Positions 34,219 through 43,569 of a stretch of 64,000 nucleotides of DNA are shown in pieces. The stretch spans positions 62,001 to 126,000 of the forward strand of contig JADNRY010000026.1 in the NCBI GenBank assembly GCA_015501585.1. The letters run 5' to 3'. The DNA comes from Rhodocollybia butyracea. Lineage: Eukaryota; Basidiomycota; Agaricomycetes; Agaricales; Omphalotaceae. Under the pieces are notes generated by a model. The model had not been told where the DNA came from. It searched no databases and saw nothing but the letters and a program-made list of their open reading frames with translations. A program made the position numbers and the translations under genes. Every line of letters starts with the position of its first letter. Positions within the stretch are counted from its first letter, which is position 1.

Positions 34219-35221
34219 TTGAAGTTGCTCACACGAGCAATACAGCGAGCAGCTCTGGGCTATAGCGTATTGTGGAAAACTGGCCCCCTTCCAGCGGTTT
34301 CCAATGACCATTTAATGAAATATCTTGATGGTCAGAAGCAATACAAGCCTCAGCTTCCACTTCTTCGGCTCGACCTTTCAGGTGGCACCACTCAAGAGCT
34401 AGCATCTTCCAAATAGAATCAAGCGGCCAGGTTGGAGCTTGCACAAGCCGCGCAAAAGATTGTTTCCAAATTTCAAGCGATTGAAGACAGCCGGTTTGGG
34501 ATGGCTAGGATTGACCTTAAAAAACTTTACAAAACTCGTTTCCAGAAATTGCTCATGGAAATCCACATCTTTCGTCCCAAGCCGGGTGAGACTGAAGAAC
34601 AGCGCAGAGCCCGTCTAGGTAAACGCATCGTGGATTGAAGGATAGCCAGTAAAAGAGTCAGCATTCGCCATACTGTAAGTCACTCTAAAATTTAAATCTC
34701 TATTGTGTCCCGAGAACCTTATTCAATCTTTGGCAATTGATAGAAGTGTCAAGTTTGAACCAAGATTGCTGCTCAAATGATAACAGTTTGTCAATGTCAA
34801 CAAGCCGGGGACCAGGAAGGGGTTGAATTTTGGAGATACACATTACAAGGTTTAGACTTTCTGCAGGATTCTGGCATGTCCAATGAAGAGGACGGCACCA
34901 AGGAAATCGTAGTGGACGGAGTTGCGACAACAAGGGATAAAGAACCTCTGGTTCCGCCATGAATTGTTCAGGGACGTGTTCCAGATCATCGATGATACCC
35001 GGGAAGCGGAAACGATGATATTCGCGCAGGCTGGTAGGACACGGATCCCTAGAAAGAGAGTAGTCGATCTTGATGTGCGCAGGCCGCCAACAGGCATGCC
35101 CCGATCGATGTTTTGCCAAGAATACCTCGACAAACTACTTGAATATGAGGAAGATGAGCTGGAGTTCAGCACCGAGGAGTTCCATATCAGAGAGGCTAAG
35201 GAGTTCAATATTAGAGAGTAG
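34219..35221 (+). pseudogene. Agaric conserved-domain gene, first of two tandem copies, broken
   Basis: Pieces in order: LLTRAIQRAALGYSVLWKTG, LPLLRLDLSGGTTQELASSK, NQAARLELAQAAQKIVSKFQ, IDLKKLYKTRFQKLLMEIH, ETEEQRRARLGKRIVD, an intron from 34677, GVEFWRYTLQGLDFLQDSGM, then in another frame FRHELFRDVFQIIDDTREAE and PPTGMPRSMFCQEYLDKLLE. This arrangement (LDL-G...W-NQAA, RR-RL, F-R--L--LG--GMS-EE, FRHPELRRIID, GLPRSLYDxxWL) is widespread in agaric genomes; function unknown. TAG at 34414-34416 sits where the family has Trp, TGA at 34636-34638 interrupts the helix, and a frame change lies near 34930. A linked coiled-coil gene upstream may once have been joined to it. Confidence 0.55.
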
Positions 35222-35574
35222 ATTGGTTTTTTTATGTTTCATAACGTGTTTCTTTTGGAATGGCTATCGTTGTTTTGTGAATAAACTCAGTTTTACAATG
35301 TTCAGTTACACAAGTGGTCACTCACAGGTTGTAGATCGAATTTACTAGTACATGCATGTATTTCTGTCCCTAGACTCCCTACTTCCCCGCAGCACACTAC
35401 AGTCAACCTTCCTGGTTGAGCTGGTTGTACGTAGCCTTGGCCTGAGGAGCCGGCTGTCCCTCGTGCTATAACGGAGCCGAATATTGATTTATCAATCTAT
35501 CTATCTGATTGTATACTTAGGTGATCACTCTCACTCAGTTTCCTACTGCATTATCTATCTATCTATCTCTGTAG

Positions 35575-36400
35575 GCTACCAATGTTCAAATTCGAAAAAA
35601 AAAGTCGGAGATGGTGAGCAATCTCATGCTACGATATTGAACAAATATTCCGTTCTTCAGAGCCCAGTCGATGAGCTTCCCTATTCTTCAAATAATATGT
35701 TGACCGCGGACAATGAAACCAACACAAGGGACAAGGTGTGGTGCTACATTGTGCAAAGTGCTGGACTTGGAACTGAAGTTTTTAAAATTCAGAAAATAAA
35801 AAAGAAATTACAAACGCAACTTCGAAGTTGGAGGAAAGCCGTAGGTCTAGCTACGAAAGCCCAACACCAGAACCTTTTAATGCAACACTTCCTCTAGAAG
35901 TTTGATCAGCGTCAAGCAATTGCAGCAATCATGATAGAGGCTTGTGAACAGAAGGGTGACGACCAAGGCTTGAAGTTTTGGCGTGATGTTCTCAGTGCTG
36001 TTGACATCTTAACTGTTGACGGTATGTCTGATGAAGAAGATGGAATTGATAGGGATGAGCAAGTGCGATATGTAAAGGACCTGGACTTTCGACATCCGGA
36101 TTTTCGTACGCTTCTCAAGAAAGTTGATAAAACTCAAACTACGGAGACAACAATTTTCACTAGAATAGGGAGAAAGAGTCTGCGGAGAGTGTATGTTTCG
36201 CAAACAACGAGCCGTTTGCCACCATCTGAACTGCCCTCTTCATTTTACCGACCAGAGTATCTGGAGTTAATGATGAAGGGAAAAGTCCCCATGGTTGAAC
36301 TGCTGAAAAATTCAAGTCATTCAATCCCAAGGTAAGTCATTGACATTCTCCAGAAATGACAGCTAGGTTGATCAAACTTTGACTCAGGTTCCAAAGCTAG
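35575..36400 (+). CDS. Agaric conserved-domain gene, second tandem copy, open
   Basis: Reads KKLQTQLRSWRKA, a 53-nt intron (GTAGGT at about 35845 to CTCTAG before 35898), KFDQRQAIAAIMIEACEQKG, GLKFWRDVLSAVDILTVDGM with SDEED, DLDFRHPDFRTLLKKVD, RLPPSELPSSFYRPEYLELM, then a 58-nt intron and a TAG at 36398-36400. It is the paralogue of 34219-35221 but has no stops in the aligned part; what looks like a TAG near 35895 is a splice acceptor. The start is uncertain: an acceptor at 35574 precedes the open part. Just upstream is a (TCTA)n tract (about 35495-35570). Confidence 0.5.
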
Positions 36401-36809
36401 TGTTGCATTACCATCTCGCGTCTTCAGAAACTTGTATCAATATCTTGTCAATATTGTCATTTGGAGATAACAACTAAATTCTCATAATAACACGTAAGGA
36501 ATGCAGTCCCATAAACAAAATAAATAAAACGGTCCCTGTACTGCTGCAGTGAGCTCGACCCACGACTCCCAAAGAGGAAGAGTGATAGGGCAAGTCCCTG
36601 TACAGGCGGCGTAATCGTAACCGTAACCGCACTGTGGCCTATTCGGCTGCTGCTGGAAGAGACAGTGTTGTCTTCCCTTGGCAGACTCTACGACTTTGTT
36701 CACGGTCAGTGCAAACTTATGCAGCCCGTAGCGAAACCGGTGGTGTTATGAGGTTGTATATAGGTTATATGCAATCAAGAAGGAATGTCAAGCGGGAACA
36801 TCATGGATA
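36401..36809. other. Spacer before LTR element X
   Basis: No gene or repeat recognised. It ends in the target duplication TCCAA (36810-36814) of element X. Confidence 0.5.
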
Positions 36810-37007
36810 TCCAATGTTATGACTCGATCAATAGTCTCGTCCAAACCTTCACAGTACGTAACTCAGCAGTAGAAATGATAAGAGAAATTAATGAGATTAT
36901 AGAGCAAGCCTTTCCGTTCGTTGAAACCACTAGGCAAAAAATATATACTCAAACAACTAGGCTCAAGTAAAGTTAGTAACTAGTTTGTAATACAAAACTC
37001 ACAGAAG

Positions 37008-37430
37008 TTATTATTTGGAGATAGCTCAACAAATAATAATAAGATTACCCTTGGAGATGGCTCGACAAGCAGTAATATGAATCAGAACTAATACTTGGAG
37101 ATGGCTCGACAAGTAGTAGTGAGTGTGGTGTCTAATACTCGGAGATAGCTCAACAAGTAATAGTGAGTGTGGTGTCTAGTACTCGGAGATAGCTCAACAA
37201 GTAATAGTGAGTGTGATGTCTAATACTTGGAGATAGCTCAACAAGTAATAGGAAGTTGCAACTCGGAGATAGCTCAACAAGTGGCAATTAAAGAAGTATT
37301 CACTAGGAGATAGCTCAACAGGTGAATGTTAGTGGATACAACTTGGAGTTAGCTCAACAAGATGTATAAATGTGTATTGTAGCTTGGAGATAGCTCAACA
37401 AGATACAATGAGTTGGTCTGGTGATTCACA
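37008..37430 (-). other. Array of about ten hairpins with a common loop in the transcribed part of the X LTR
   Basis: Each unit is variable arm, loop GAGATAGCTCAA (also GAGATGGCTCGA, GAGTTAGCTCAA), complementary arm. Examples on the plus strand: TTATTATTTG/CAAATAATAA (10 of 10 pairs), ACTAATACTTG/CAAGTAGTAGT (10 of 11), TTGCAACTCG/CAAGTGGCAA (8 of 10), ATTCACTAG/CAGGTGAAT, TACAACTTG/CAAGATGTA, ATTGTAGCTTG/CAAGATACAAT (10 of 11). Arms differ between units yet stay complementary. In element-sense RNA (minus strand) several plus-strand C-A mismatches become G-U pairs, so the folded molecule is probably the element's own RNA. The array starts about 50-80 nt downstream of the TATA box. Copies exist at 46043-46450 and, with eight hairpins, at about 39675-40000. 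Confidence 0.8.
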
Positions 37431-37509
37431 CAAGTGATAACAGCAAACAAGTGGGGGTTTGGATTTAAGAAAAATAATATGTCTAACGTACATTGGTAAA
37501 TCTAGACTA

Positions 37510-37517
37510 CTTATATA
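37510..37517 (-). promoter_or_regulatory. TATA box of the X LTR
   Basis: TATATAAG on the minus strand, in the middle of the LTR, preceded by the U3 half with many bZIP-type sites and followed by the hairpin array. It sets transcription start near 37480. Confidence 0.6.
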
Positions 37518-37559
37518 CTGTGCAATGTGTACTAGTTAGGAAATGCTGCGGAATGACTA

Positions 37560-37840
37560 GATTTGAGTCATAACTGCGGAAATACTGCGGATGAGTCAGT
37601 CTGACTATGTAATGCTGTGCAATGACTAATATTGAGTCATGTATGCGGAACTGTAGTTGACTCAGATATCTGGCTGTGCAATGACTGATATTGAGTCATT
37701 GATGTAAAGAGGCTATGTAATGATGTCATAGCTGTGGAGCAGTGATGTGATATCATAACTGCGGAGCAATGGAATGACATCATGATTGTGGAGTAGCAAG
37801 ATGACATCATAGTTGTGGAGCTAGAATGATGTCATGACTG
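37560..37840 (-). promoter_or_regulatory. Cluster of bZIP-type palindromes in the U3 of the X LTR
   Basis: In about 280 bp there are five TGAGTCA/TGACTCA (AP-1/Gcn4 type; near 37564, 37591, 37632, 37659, 37691) and four ATGACATCAT/ATGATGTCAT (CRE/ATF-like; near 37720, 37773, 37801, 37826). They lie upstream of the TATA box in element sense, as enhancer sites should. Same layout in the right LTR. Confidence 0.6.
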
Positions 37841-38762
37841 TGCAGACTGTGCAGTGACTGTTAAAGATCATTCTGGTGTTCTGGAAGAATGTGTGCAGCA
37901 TTAACCCAAATGGTGTTGAATAACTAATGAATGTAAAATGTTAAGTAGAAGTATTAATGATAGTGTTCATAGTTGGTTACAGAAGAAAAAAGATTGGGTG
38001 TATAGGATTTAGATCCGGGTCATAACAGTACTCCCCCCTTAAGGCCGAAACCCTCTGAGGCCACATAGGAGTTAGGTTATCCAGTCATAGTTAGTGGGAT
38101 TGCACCTATCAGTTGCATCTCAAGTAAAGATGTTCATGAGTTCAAGCATCCTGACTTCAAATGGTGGTTATGTGATGGCCTGTTAATTGGTCATTAGTGT
38201 CGTTAGTGTCATTACTGTAATTGGTGTATTTTCCATGCCACATTAGTTGCATCAGACCCGGGACAATAAACATCATGATTTCAATAGTACATCAGCATGT
38301 TGGGCGGTACTATGTCCATGGATCTGATTTATGGGAAGTCCATCAATCAAAATGATTGTTTCAAATTTTTCTGATTGCTTGATTGCATACAGCTGTTTGC
38401 ATATCAGTGATTTGATGGTGGCTTTGATGTCAATTGGTGCCGTCTGATTGATGATTTTTATGGGAATAGTGGACTTTCGCACATTTCATTTCCTGAACTT
38501 GAAACTTGTCACTGTAGTATCTGCGTCTTGGACACAGATCCATGCATTTCAGTAAGCATTAATACCAATCTGGTATTTGAATCTCATGTTGTCCAAGTGG
38601 CGAGAATTGGAGATGTATTATTATTTTATGACCAAGTTATGACTTGATGCGATATTGATGAGATGTATTATTAGATGAAAAAGCGGGTATGATATAGCTG
38701 TTTCATCTTAGGTTGGTCTGAAACTCATCAAATCGTCCAAGAACTTTCTTCCTTTCCCCTTC

Positions 38763-39015
38763 TATAACGCGCCCTATGGGCAAAGTCCTTAAGAACACCG
38801 GTGAACACGACAAATAGGATACTATTGTGTGTACGATGGTGTAAAAGACTAACTAGACTCTTAAGTAATCGTACAATACTTATAGTAACGGATTTATTAT
38901 ATAATTAATAATAAATAGAATGATAAGATAGACCGTTTGGTCTATCGGCGGCGTCTAGGATGACCGTATCGCCGGATACGGTCAGTGGTGATTATGGAGA
39001 GGCGGAGGCGTTACA
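38763..39015 (-). repeat. LTR of element Y (3' in element sense)
   Basis: 253 bp. Differs from its partner by a 9-bp indel near the TACGGTCATCC end and a few single bases, so the Y insertion has some age. Confidence 0.9.
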
Positions 39016-39218
39016 CCCTCCCCCACCAGATTAACATCAGGGATGTGAATCGAAAATGGTAATGACATCATCACCATCCAAACCATTTTTAATTTGGTTT
39101 AACATAGAATGATCCCGTATCAAGTACGGGATTAATTGATGCGGCGCATCAGATTTTCGGACAACAATAGTGGGGCGTACCACTAGAGCATGATTTGATT
39201 CGGAAATGTCCGAATGTT

Positions 39219-40189
39219 TGTTATGACCCACATCCACATCCTATGCACCCACCTTTTTCTTCTATTAACCAACTATGGTGACTATCGTTAACATCCCTAC
39301 TTCACACTTATTACACACATTCATTACTTATTTTCTCTTCACACCGCTTGAGATAATGCCGCACAGACCCTTATACACAGTATTGACTCATTATTACTCA
39401 ATTCCGGTTCCACTGAATGACTCAACATCAGTCAATCACGGTCCGCTTAAATGATTCACCATCAGTCATTGCACAGCATCCGCAGTCAGGCTGATCAATC
39501 CGCAGCATTTCCGCAGTTATGACTCAAATCTAGTCATTCCGCAGCATTTCCTAACTAGTACATATTAAACAGTATATAAGAAGGCTAGATTTACCAATGT
39601 ACGGTAGACGTATTATTTTTCTTAAATCCAAACCCCCACTTGTTTGCTGTTATCACTTGTGTGAATCACCAGACCAACTCATTGTATCTTGTTGAGCTAT
39701 CTCCAAGCTACAATACACATTTATACATCTTGTTGAGCTAACTCCAAGTTGTATCCACTAACATTCACCTGTTGAGTATCTCCTAGTGAATACTTCTTCA
39801 ATTGCCACTTGTTGAGCTATCTCCGAGTTGCAACTTCCTATTACTTGTGAGCTATCTCCGAGTATTAGACACCACACTCACTACTGCTTGTTGAGCCATC
39901 TCCGAGTATTAGTTCTGATTCATATTACTGCTTGTCGAGCCATCTCCGAGGGTAATCTTATTATTATTATTTGTCGAGCTATCTCCAAATAATAACTTCT
40001 GTGAGTTTCATATTACGAACTAGTTACTAACTTTACTTGAGCCTAGTTGTTTGAGTATATATTTTTTGCCTAGCGGTTTCATCAAACGGAAAGGCTTGCT
40101 CTATAATCTCCATTAATTTCTCTTATCATTGTTACCACCGAGTTACGTACTGTGAAGGTTTGGACGAGACTATTGATCGAGTCATAACA
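39219..40189 (+). repeat. Solo LTR of the X family, inverted, inserted in Y
   Basis: 971 bp running TGTTATGACCC...GTCATAACA, flanked by a perfect ATGTT duplication (39214-39218, 40190-40194). It is clearly related to the X LTR but more diverged and keeps only eight hairpins, so it comes from an older or different subfamily. It splits a 3' gag-adjacent frame of Y. Confidence 0.9.
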
Positions 40190-40319
40190 ATGTTCAACGC
40201 GCAGACTCGGAAGTTTCCGAGTATTGCTTAATGAGGATTCTCAGTGAGAATCCGGGCTGAGGATATGTAGTTATGCCCAGGTAAGGCATATTACCTGGGC
40301 GTCGGAATAAACCAATAAA

Positions 40320-41966
40320 TCATTCGGAAGGTTTATCCTTTCCGATACTTAAGGAGGTGTCCTCCTCGATTGACTCAAGAACATTTTTAATGTTCTCGGT
40401 GTCCGACTCATCGGGGTGTTCTGATGATTCAAGTTCATCATCTCTATTCCTAGAAGAGACATAATATTTAGTGAGGGCCGTGTGGTCCTCAATGCGTGTG
40501 ACGGCTCTGACCATCACTTCTAATTTGGCATACTCCGGAACGATCCCCTTGTTCGTGAGTTGCCTGATAATATTGAAGGGTAATCCCTCAATGAACCGTT
40601 TCCGCATTGTTGCATCATCCGGTGTTTGGAGCATCCGTGATGCCCATCGTGTAAGTGAGGAATAATAATCCCTCACACCCGTATCGGGTGAATACTCAAT
40701 AAGGTCAAACTGCCGTGCAGCTTGATGAATGGTCGTTGCTTGGATGCAACGATCAAAGACACCAATGATGGCGCCTTCAAATGTCCACTTAAGGACAGTG
40801 CGGTGTATACCAGCGACTTCGTCGTTATACCAGTCAAGGGCTTTGGCCTTTAGAAACATGCCAAGCACGGCAGTCCGTGTAGCATTGTAATTGTCACCGC
40901 ACATGCGGTTGACTACCATCCATTGGAGAAGTGACATTAGCCACCGCTCGAAGACATCGACATCCGGAGATCCGTCATAGACCTCCGGAGATGGAACTTT
41001 AAGAGCTTTACGGCTCTCAATGGGAGGGATAGGATTCCCTACCTTATCTCGAATTTGTTTACGGTACACTTTGTGTACCTTGTGTTTCCATCGGGAACGA
41101 CGTTCGTCGTCACCTGTTGTTTCTCGCATCTTAGATGCAAGTGAACGCAGTATTTTACGGCGCTCATTAGGAGTAATTTTACCCTTATGGGTAGCAAATT
41201 TGTCTAGCCAAGAGGCATCAGACGAAGAGTCAGTATTTGACTCGGTATCACTAGAGTCAGATGATTCATCCGACCATGGCCTGCGTTTGCGGCCTTTGGA
41301 TTTAGCACTCTTGTGCTTCCTCCCCCCTTCACGGGATTTTTTGCTAGGCGCTTTCGCTCCGGCATTATTGCTTGGTCCTGGAAAGGACGCAGCAGGTGGA
41401 ATGTAAAATCGATCCCAGATCTCTCTGGGAGTAGTCAATTTATCAACGGGTATTCCGTCGACATTATATCCCACCATTTGGTCGGGAAGCCCAGATGGCG
41501 CGAATCCGAAATCTCGGAGACTGGTGTTATGTTGGCGTTGAATCGCTATGCGACTCATCCAATCTTTAGCTACTCCCAACGGAAGCGGCTGTGGTTGCAA
41601 CTCGGCCAATACCGTTGGTACTGGCATTGAACTTGGCTCTGGCGCATTGCTGGGCGGCAATTTGGGCAGTCTTATGGTAGTGTGTACTACCGGAGGGGCA
41701 ACACTTTGTGTCGCCGGGGCAATGGATATGGTAGTAGGAACTACCGGGAGGGTACCGTGTTGCGGTCCCATACTGGAATGATTTCCAGTAGTGTTTGGTA
41801 CAACTACTGGAGGTGTAATAATATTGGGTACCATTGGCGCCCTTGCAGTAGGGAAGTACATTGTACTTTCCTGTGGTGGTATTGCTACTACCTGATTGAA
41901 GTTACGAGGTAACTTCGGTTCACTTTTAATGTTCACCGCGCTTTGTGGTGAGCAAGATTTGGTCAC
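40320..41966 (-). CDS. Gag polyprotein of element Y (main frame)
   Basis: 548 residues. Residues 1-190 are Pro/Thr-rich; residues 195-275 are Lys/Arg/Ser/Asp-rich; the capsid-like core around residues 325-500 has VDVFERWLMSLLQWMVVN, KAKALDWYNDEV, AIIGVFDRCIQATTIHQAAR, SPDTGVRDYYSSLTRWASRM and KRFIEGLPFNII, the layout of the Ty3/gypsy retrotransposon gag domain (W-x-Y helix, F...L pattern). No zinc knuckle or protease follows. The acidic tail ends at 40320. Confidence 0.8.
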   Translation of the reverse strand: MTKSCSPQSAVNIKSEPKLPRNFNQVVAIPPQESTMYFPTARAPMVPNIITPPVVVPNTTGNHSSMGPQHGTLPVVPTTISIAPATQSVAPPVVHTTIRLPKLPPSNAPEPSSMPVPTVLAELQPQPLPLGVAKDWMSRIAIQRQHNTSLRDFGFAPSGLPDQMVGYNVDGIPVDKLTTPREIWDRFYIPPAASFPGPSNNAGAKAPSKKSREGGRKHKSAKSKGRKRRPWSDESSDSSDTESNTDSSSDASWLDKFATHKGKITPNERRKILRSLASKMRETTGDDERRSRWKHKVHKVYRKQIRDKVGNPIPPIESRKALKVPSPEVYDGSPDVDVFERWLMSLLQWMVVNRMCGDNYNATRTAVLGMFLKAKALDWYNDEVAGIHRTVLKWTFEGAIIGVFDRCIQATTIHQAARQFDLIEYSPDTGVRDYYSSLTRWASRMLQTPDDATMRKRFIEGLPFNIIRQLTNKGIVPEYAKLEVMVRAVTRIEDHTALTKYYVSSRNRDDELESSEHPDESDTENIKNVLESIEEDTSLSIGKDKPSE

Positions 41967-42660
41967 CGGTAATGGCCTGGGACCTTGCAGTGTCAGAGAC
42001 GCTGCCTCCGCATTGGGACTGTCTCATGCGGGATGTGTAGATGGGTGTCGGTATAGTTACTGACACTGGTGCGTATTCCTGTCGGAATACAGGAACATGA
42101 CAGGGTGACTTGGTCATCCCTTGTGAATACTGTTCGTCCAACAGTGATTGTTGGACTGACAGTGCCTTGGGCACAGTCTCACGCCATTGGCGTACCAAGT
42201 TGTTTGCCTCGGTAGGAACAGATGGTGCTGCATTGTGCAATACCGGCGGTGTGACGGCAGGCCGTCTCGGTGTGGGTGCAGCAATAGTGATTCTATTGCT
42301 GTTTCTCGATGAAGAAGATCTTTCTTCATTAGATCGGATGCTAGATGCATCCCATTTCTCAGTTATATTGAGAATACGATTGAGTACTTGTGTACTCTTG
42401 TCGAGTGATGCCGCTACATCTCGTAGCGCAGAAGAAATCTCACTTAAACCCTCTCGGGTTCGCCGTTTCTTACGAATAGTCATAGACTGTTCATTAGGTG
42501 GACTCTTGTCCTGCCTGTAGTGCCATCCTTCAGACGCACGTACGGAATGAGTCGCTGATGCGACTGAATAGATTGAGTGTGGTGACACGTCACCACGAAT
42601 GGAATGTGCGCGATCGCGCACACTCTGATATGACTTCTCTGATTGATTTCGAGAGGTCAT
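41926..42660 (-). CDS. Upstream gag frame of element Y
   Basis: 244 residues beginning MTSRNQSEKSYQS, basic and Ser-rich, with a helical segment LSEISSALRDVAASLDKSTQ. It overlaps the main gag frame by 41 nt in a different frame. Either a frameshift (programmed or mutational) joins the two into a gag of about 780 residues, or this is a separate leader protein. It starts about 170 nt inside the 5' LTR border. Confidence 0.6.
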   Translation of the reverse strand: MTSRNQSEKSYQSVRDRAHSIRGDVSPHSIYSVASATHSVRASEGWHYRQDKSPPNEQSMTIRKKRRTREGLSEISSALRDVAASLDKSTQVLNRILNITEKWDASSIRSNEERSSSSRNSNRITIAAPTPRRPAVTPPVLHNAAPSVPTEANNLVRQWRETVPKALSVQQSLLDEQYSQGMTKSPCHVPVFRQEYAPVSVTIPTPIYTSRMRQSQCGGSVSDTARSQAITGDQILLTTKRGEH

Positions 42661-42828
42661 GGGGACAGCAAATCATATAGCGATAAGGAAAAATGGAGCG
42701 CATTTGTATAGCTTGTTGAAGCGAGTTGGAATAGTGATTGTTATACTTGGTAGTATAACTGTTTTTAGCTTGTTAAACTAATAGCTTTGTGTTATTCACA
42801 CAATAGTATTTTTTGATGTTCAAAAAAG

Positions 42829-43090
42829 TATAACGCGCCCTATGGGCAAAGTCCTTAAGAACACCAGTGAACACGACAAATAGGATACTATTGTGTGTAC
42901 GACGGTGTAAAAGACTAACTAGACTCTTAAGTAATCGTACGATACTTATAGTAACGGATTTATTATATAATTAATAATAAATAGAATGATAAGATAGACC
43001 GTTTGGTCTATCGGCGGCGTCTAGGATGACTGTATCTACCGTATCGCCGGATACGGTCAGTGGTGATTATGGAGAGGCGGAGGCGTTACA
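42829..43090 (-). repeat. LTR of element Y (5' in element sense)
   Basis: 262 bp; partner of 38763-39015. Immediately downstream in element sense comes CTTTTTTGA, the position of a primer-binding site; the small element at 1-1387 has the same string after its left LTR. Confidence 0.9.
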
Positions 43091-43569
43091 CCTTCTCATT
43101 CAGCACTTTTACATGTCTTTCAAAGCTTGTTCATTTCCTGATGTTTTTTCTTCAGTTTCTGGGCACACTATCTGCTATAACTAGTGGCATTTAAGAGATT
43201 ATTGGGGTAGCGTTGACATTCTTTGTGGTTTTTTCTGGTGAGAACTCTCAGTAGCACAATACATGGTGCATTGCTTTCTATAGAGTCGGAGTATATGGCA
43301 TAATTCAAGGCATAATTGGGCTTATTTGACCAATAATCTCATTTACAATCATTGGTGAAAGGTGAGGCATAGATATTGGATAAAATCTGCAAAAACCTGT
43401 TAATTGATTTTGCTCTGCAGATAGATGTATTGAGGTGGGTTAAAATCATGGAAATAATTTCTGGTGATGTTTCCACTTGAGTTGCAAGCAGAGTTATTGG
43501 GGTGTAATCATTGTGACTATGAGCAGCTGGTTATTGAGATGCTAGGATGTTTATCTGGTCGATGTCCTT

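Larger units (their letters stand above)
36815..38027 (-). repeat. LTR of element X (3' LTR in element sense)
   Basis: 1213 bp. In element sense: U3 about 38027-37480, TATA box 37517-37510, then R-U5 with the hairpin array. Ends TGTTATGACCCGG and CGAGTCATAACA are partly inverted copies of each other. Confidence 0.9.
38763..43090 (-). mobile_element. LTR retrotransposon Y (gag only), nested in X
   Basis: LTRs 38763-39015 and 42829-43090 flank the element; the 5-bp duplication CCTTC is perfect (38758-38762, 43091-43095). Read on the minus strand the LTR starts TGTAACGCC and ends GCGTTATA. A CCCTCCCCCACC run at 39016 on is the polypurine tract on the minus strand. The interior (about 2.8 kb without the nested solo LTR) has only gag-type frames. 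No polymerase genes. It interrupts the 3' non-coding part of X. Confidence 0.9.

Noticed and set aside
35881..35900. An in-frame TAG in the second agaric-domain copy
   Set aside because: TTCCTCTAG is a good splice acceptor paired with a GTAGGT donor 53 nt upstream; the frame continues after splicing.
37008..37430. Regularly spaced repeats that look like a CRISPR array
   Set aside because: The DNA is eukaryotic, lies in an LTR present in several copies, and the variable arms are complementary to each other, not independent spacers.
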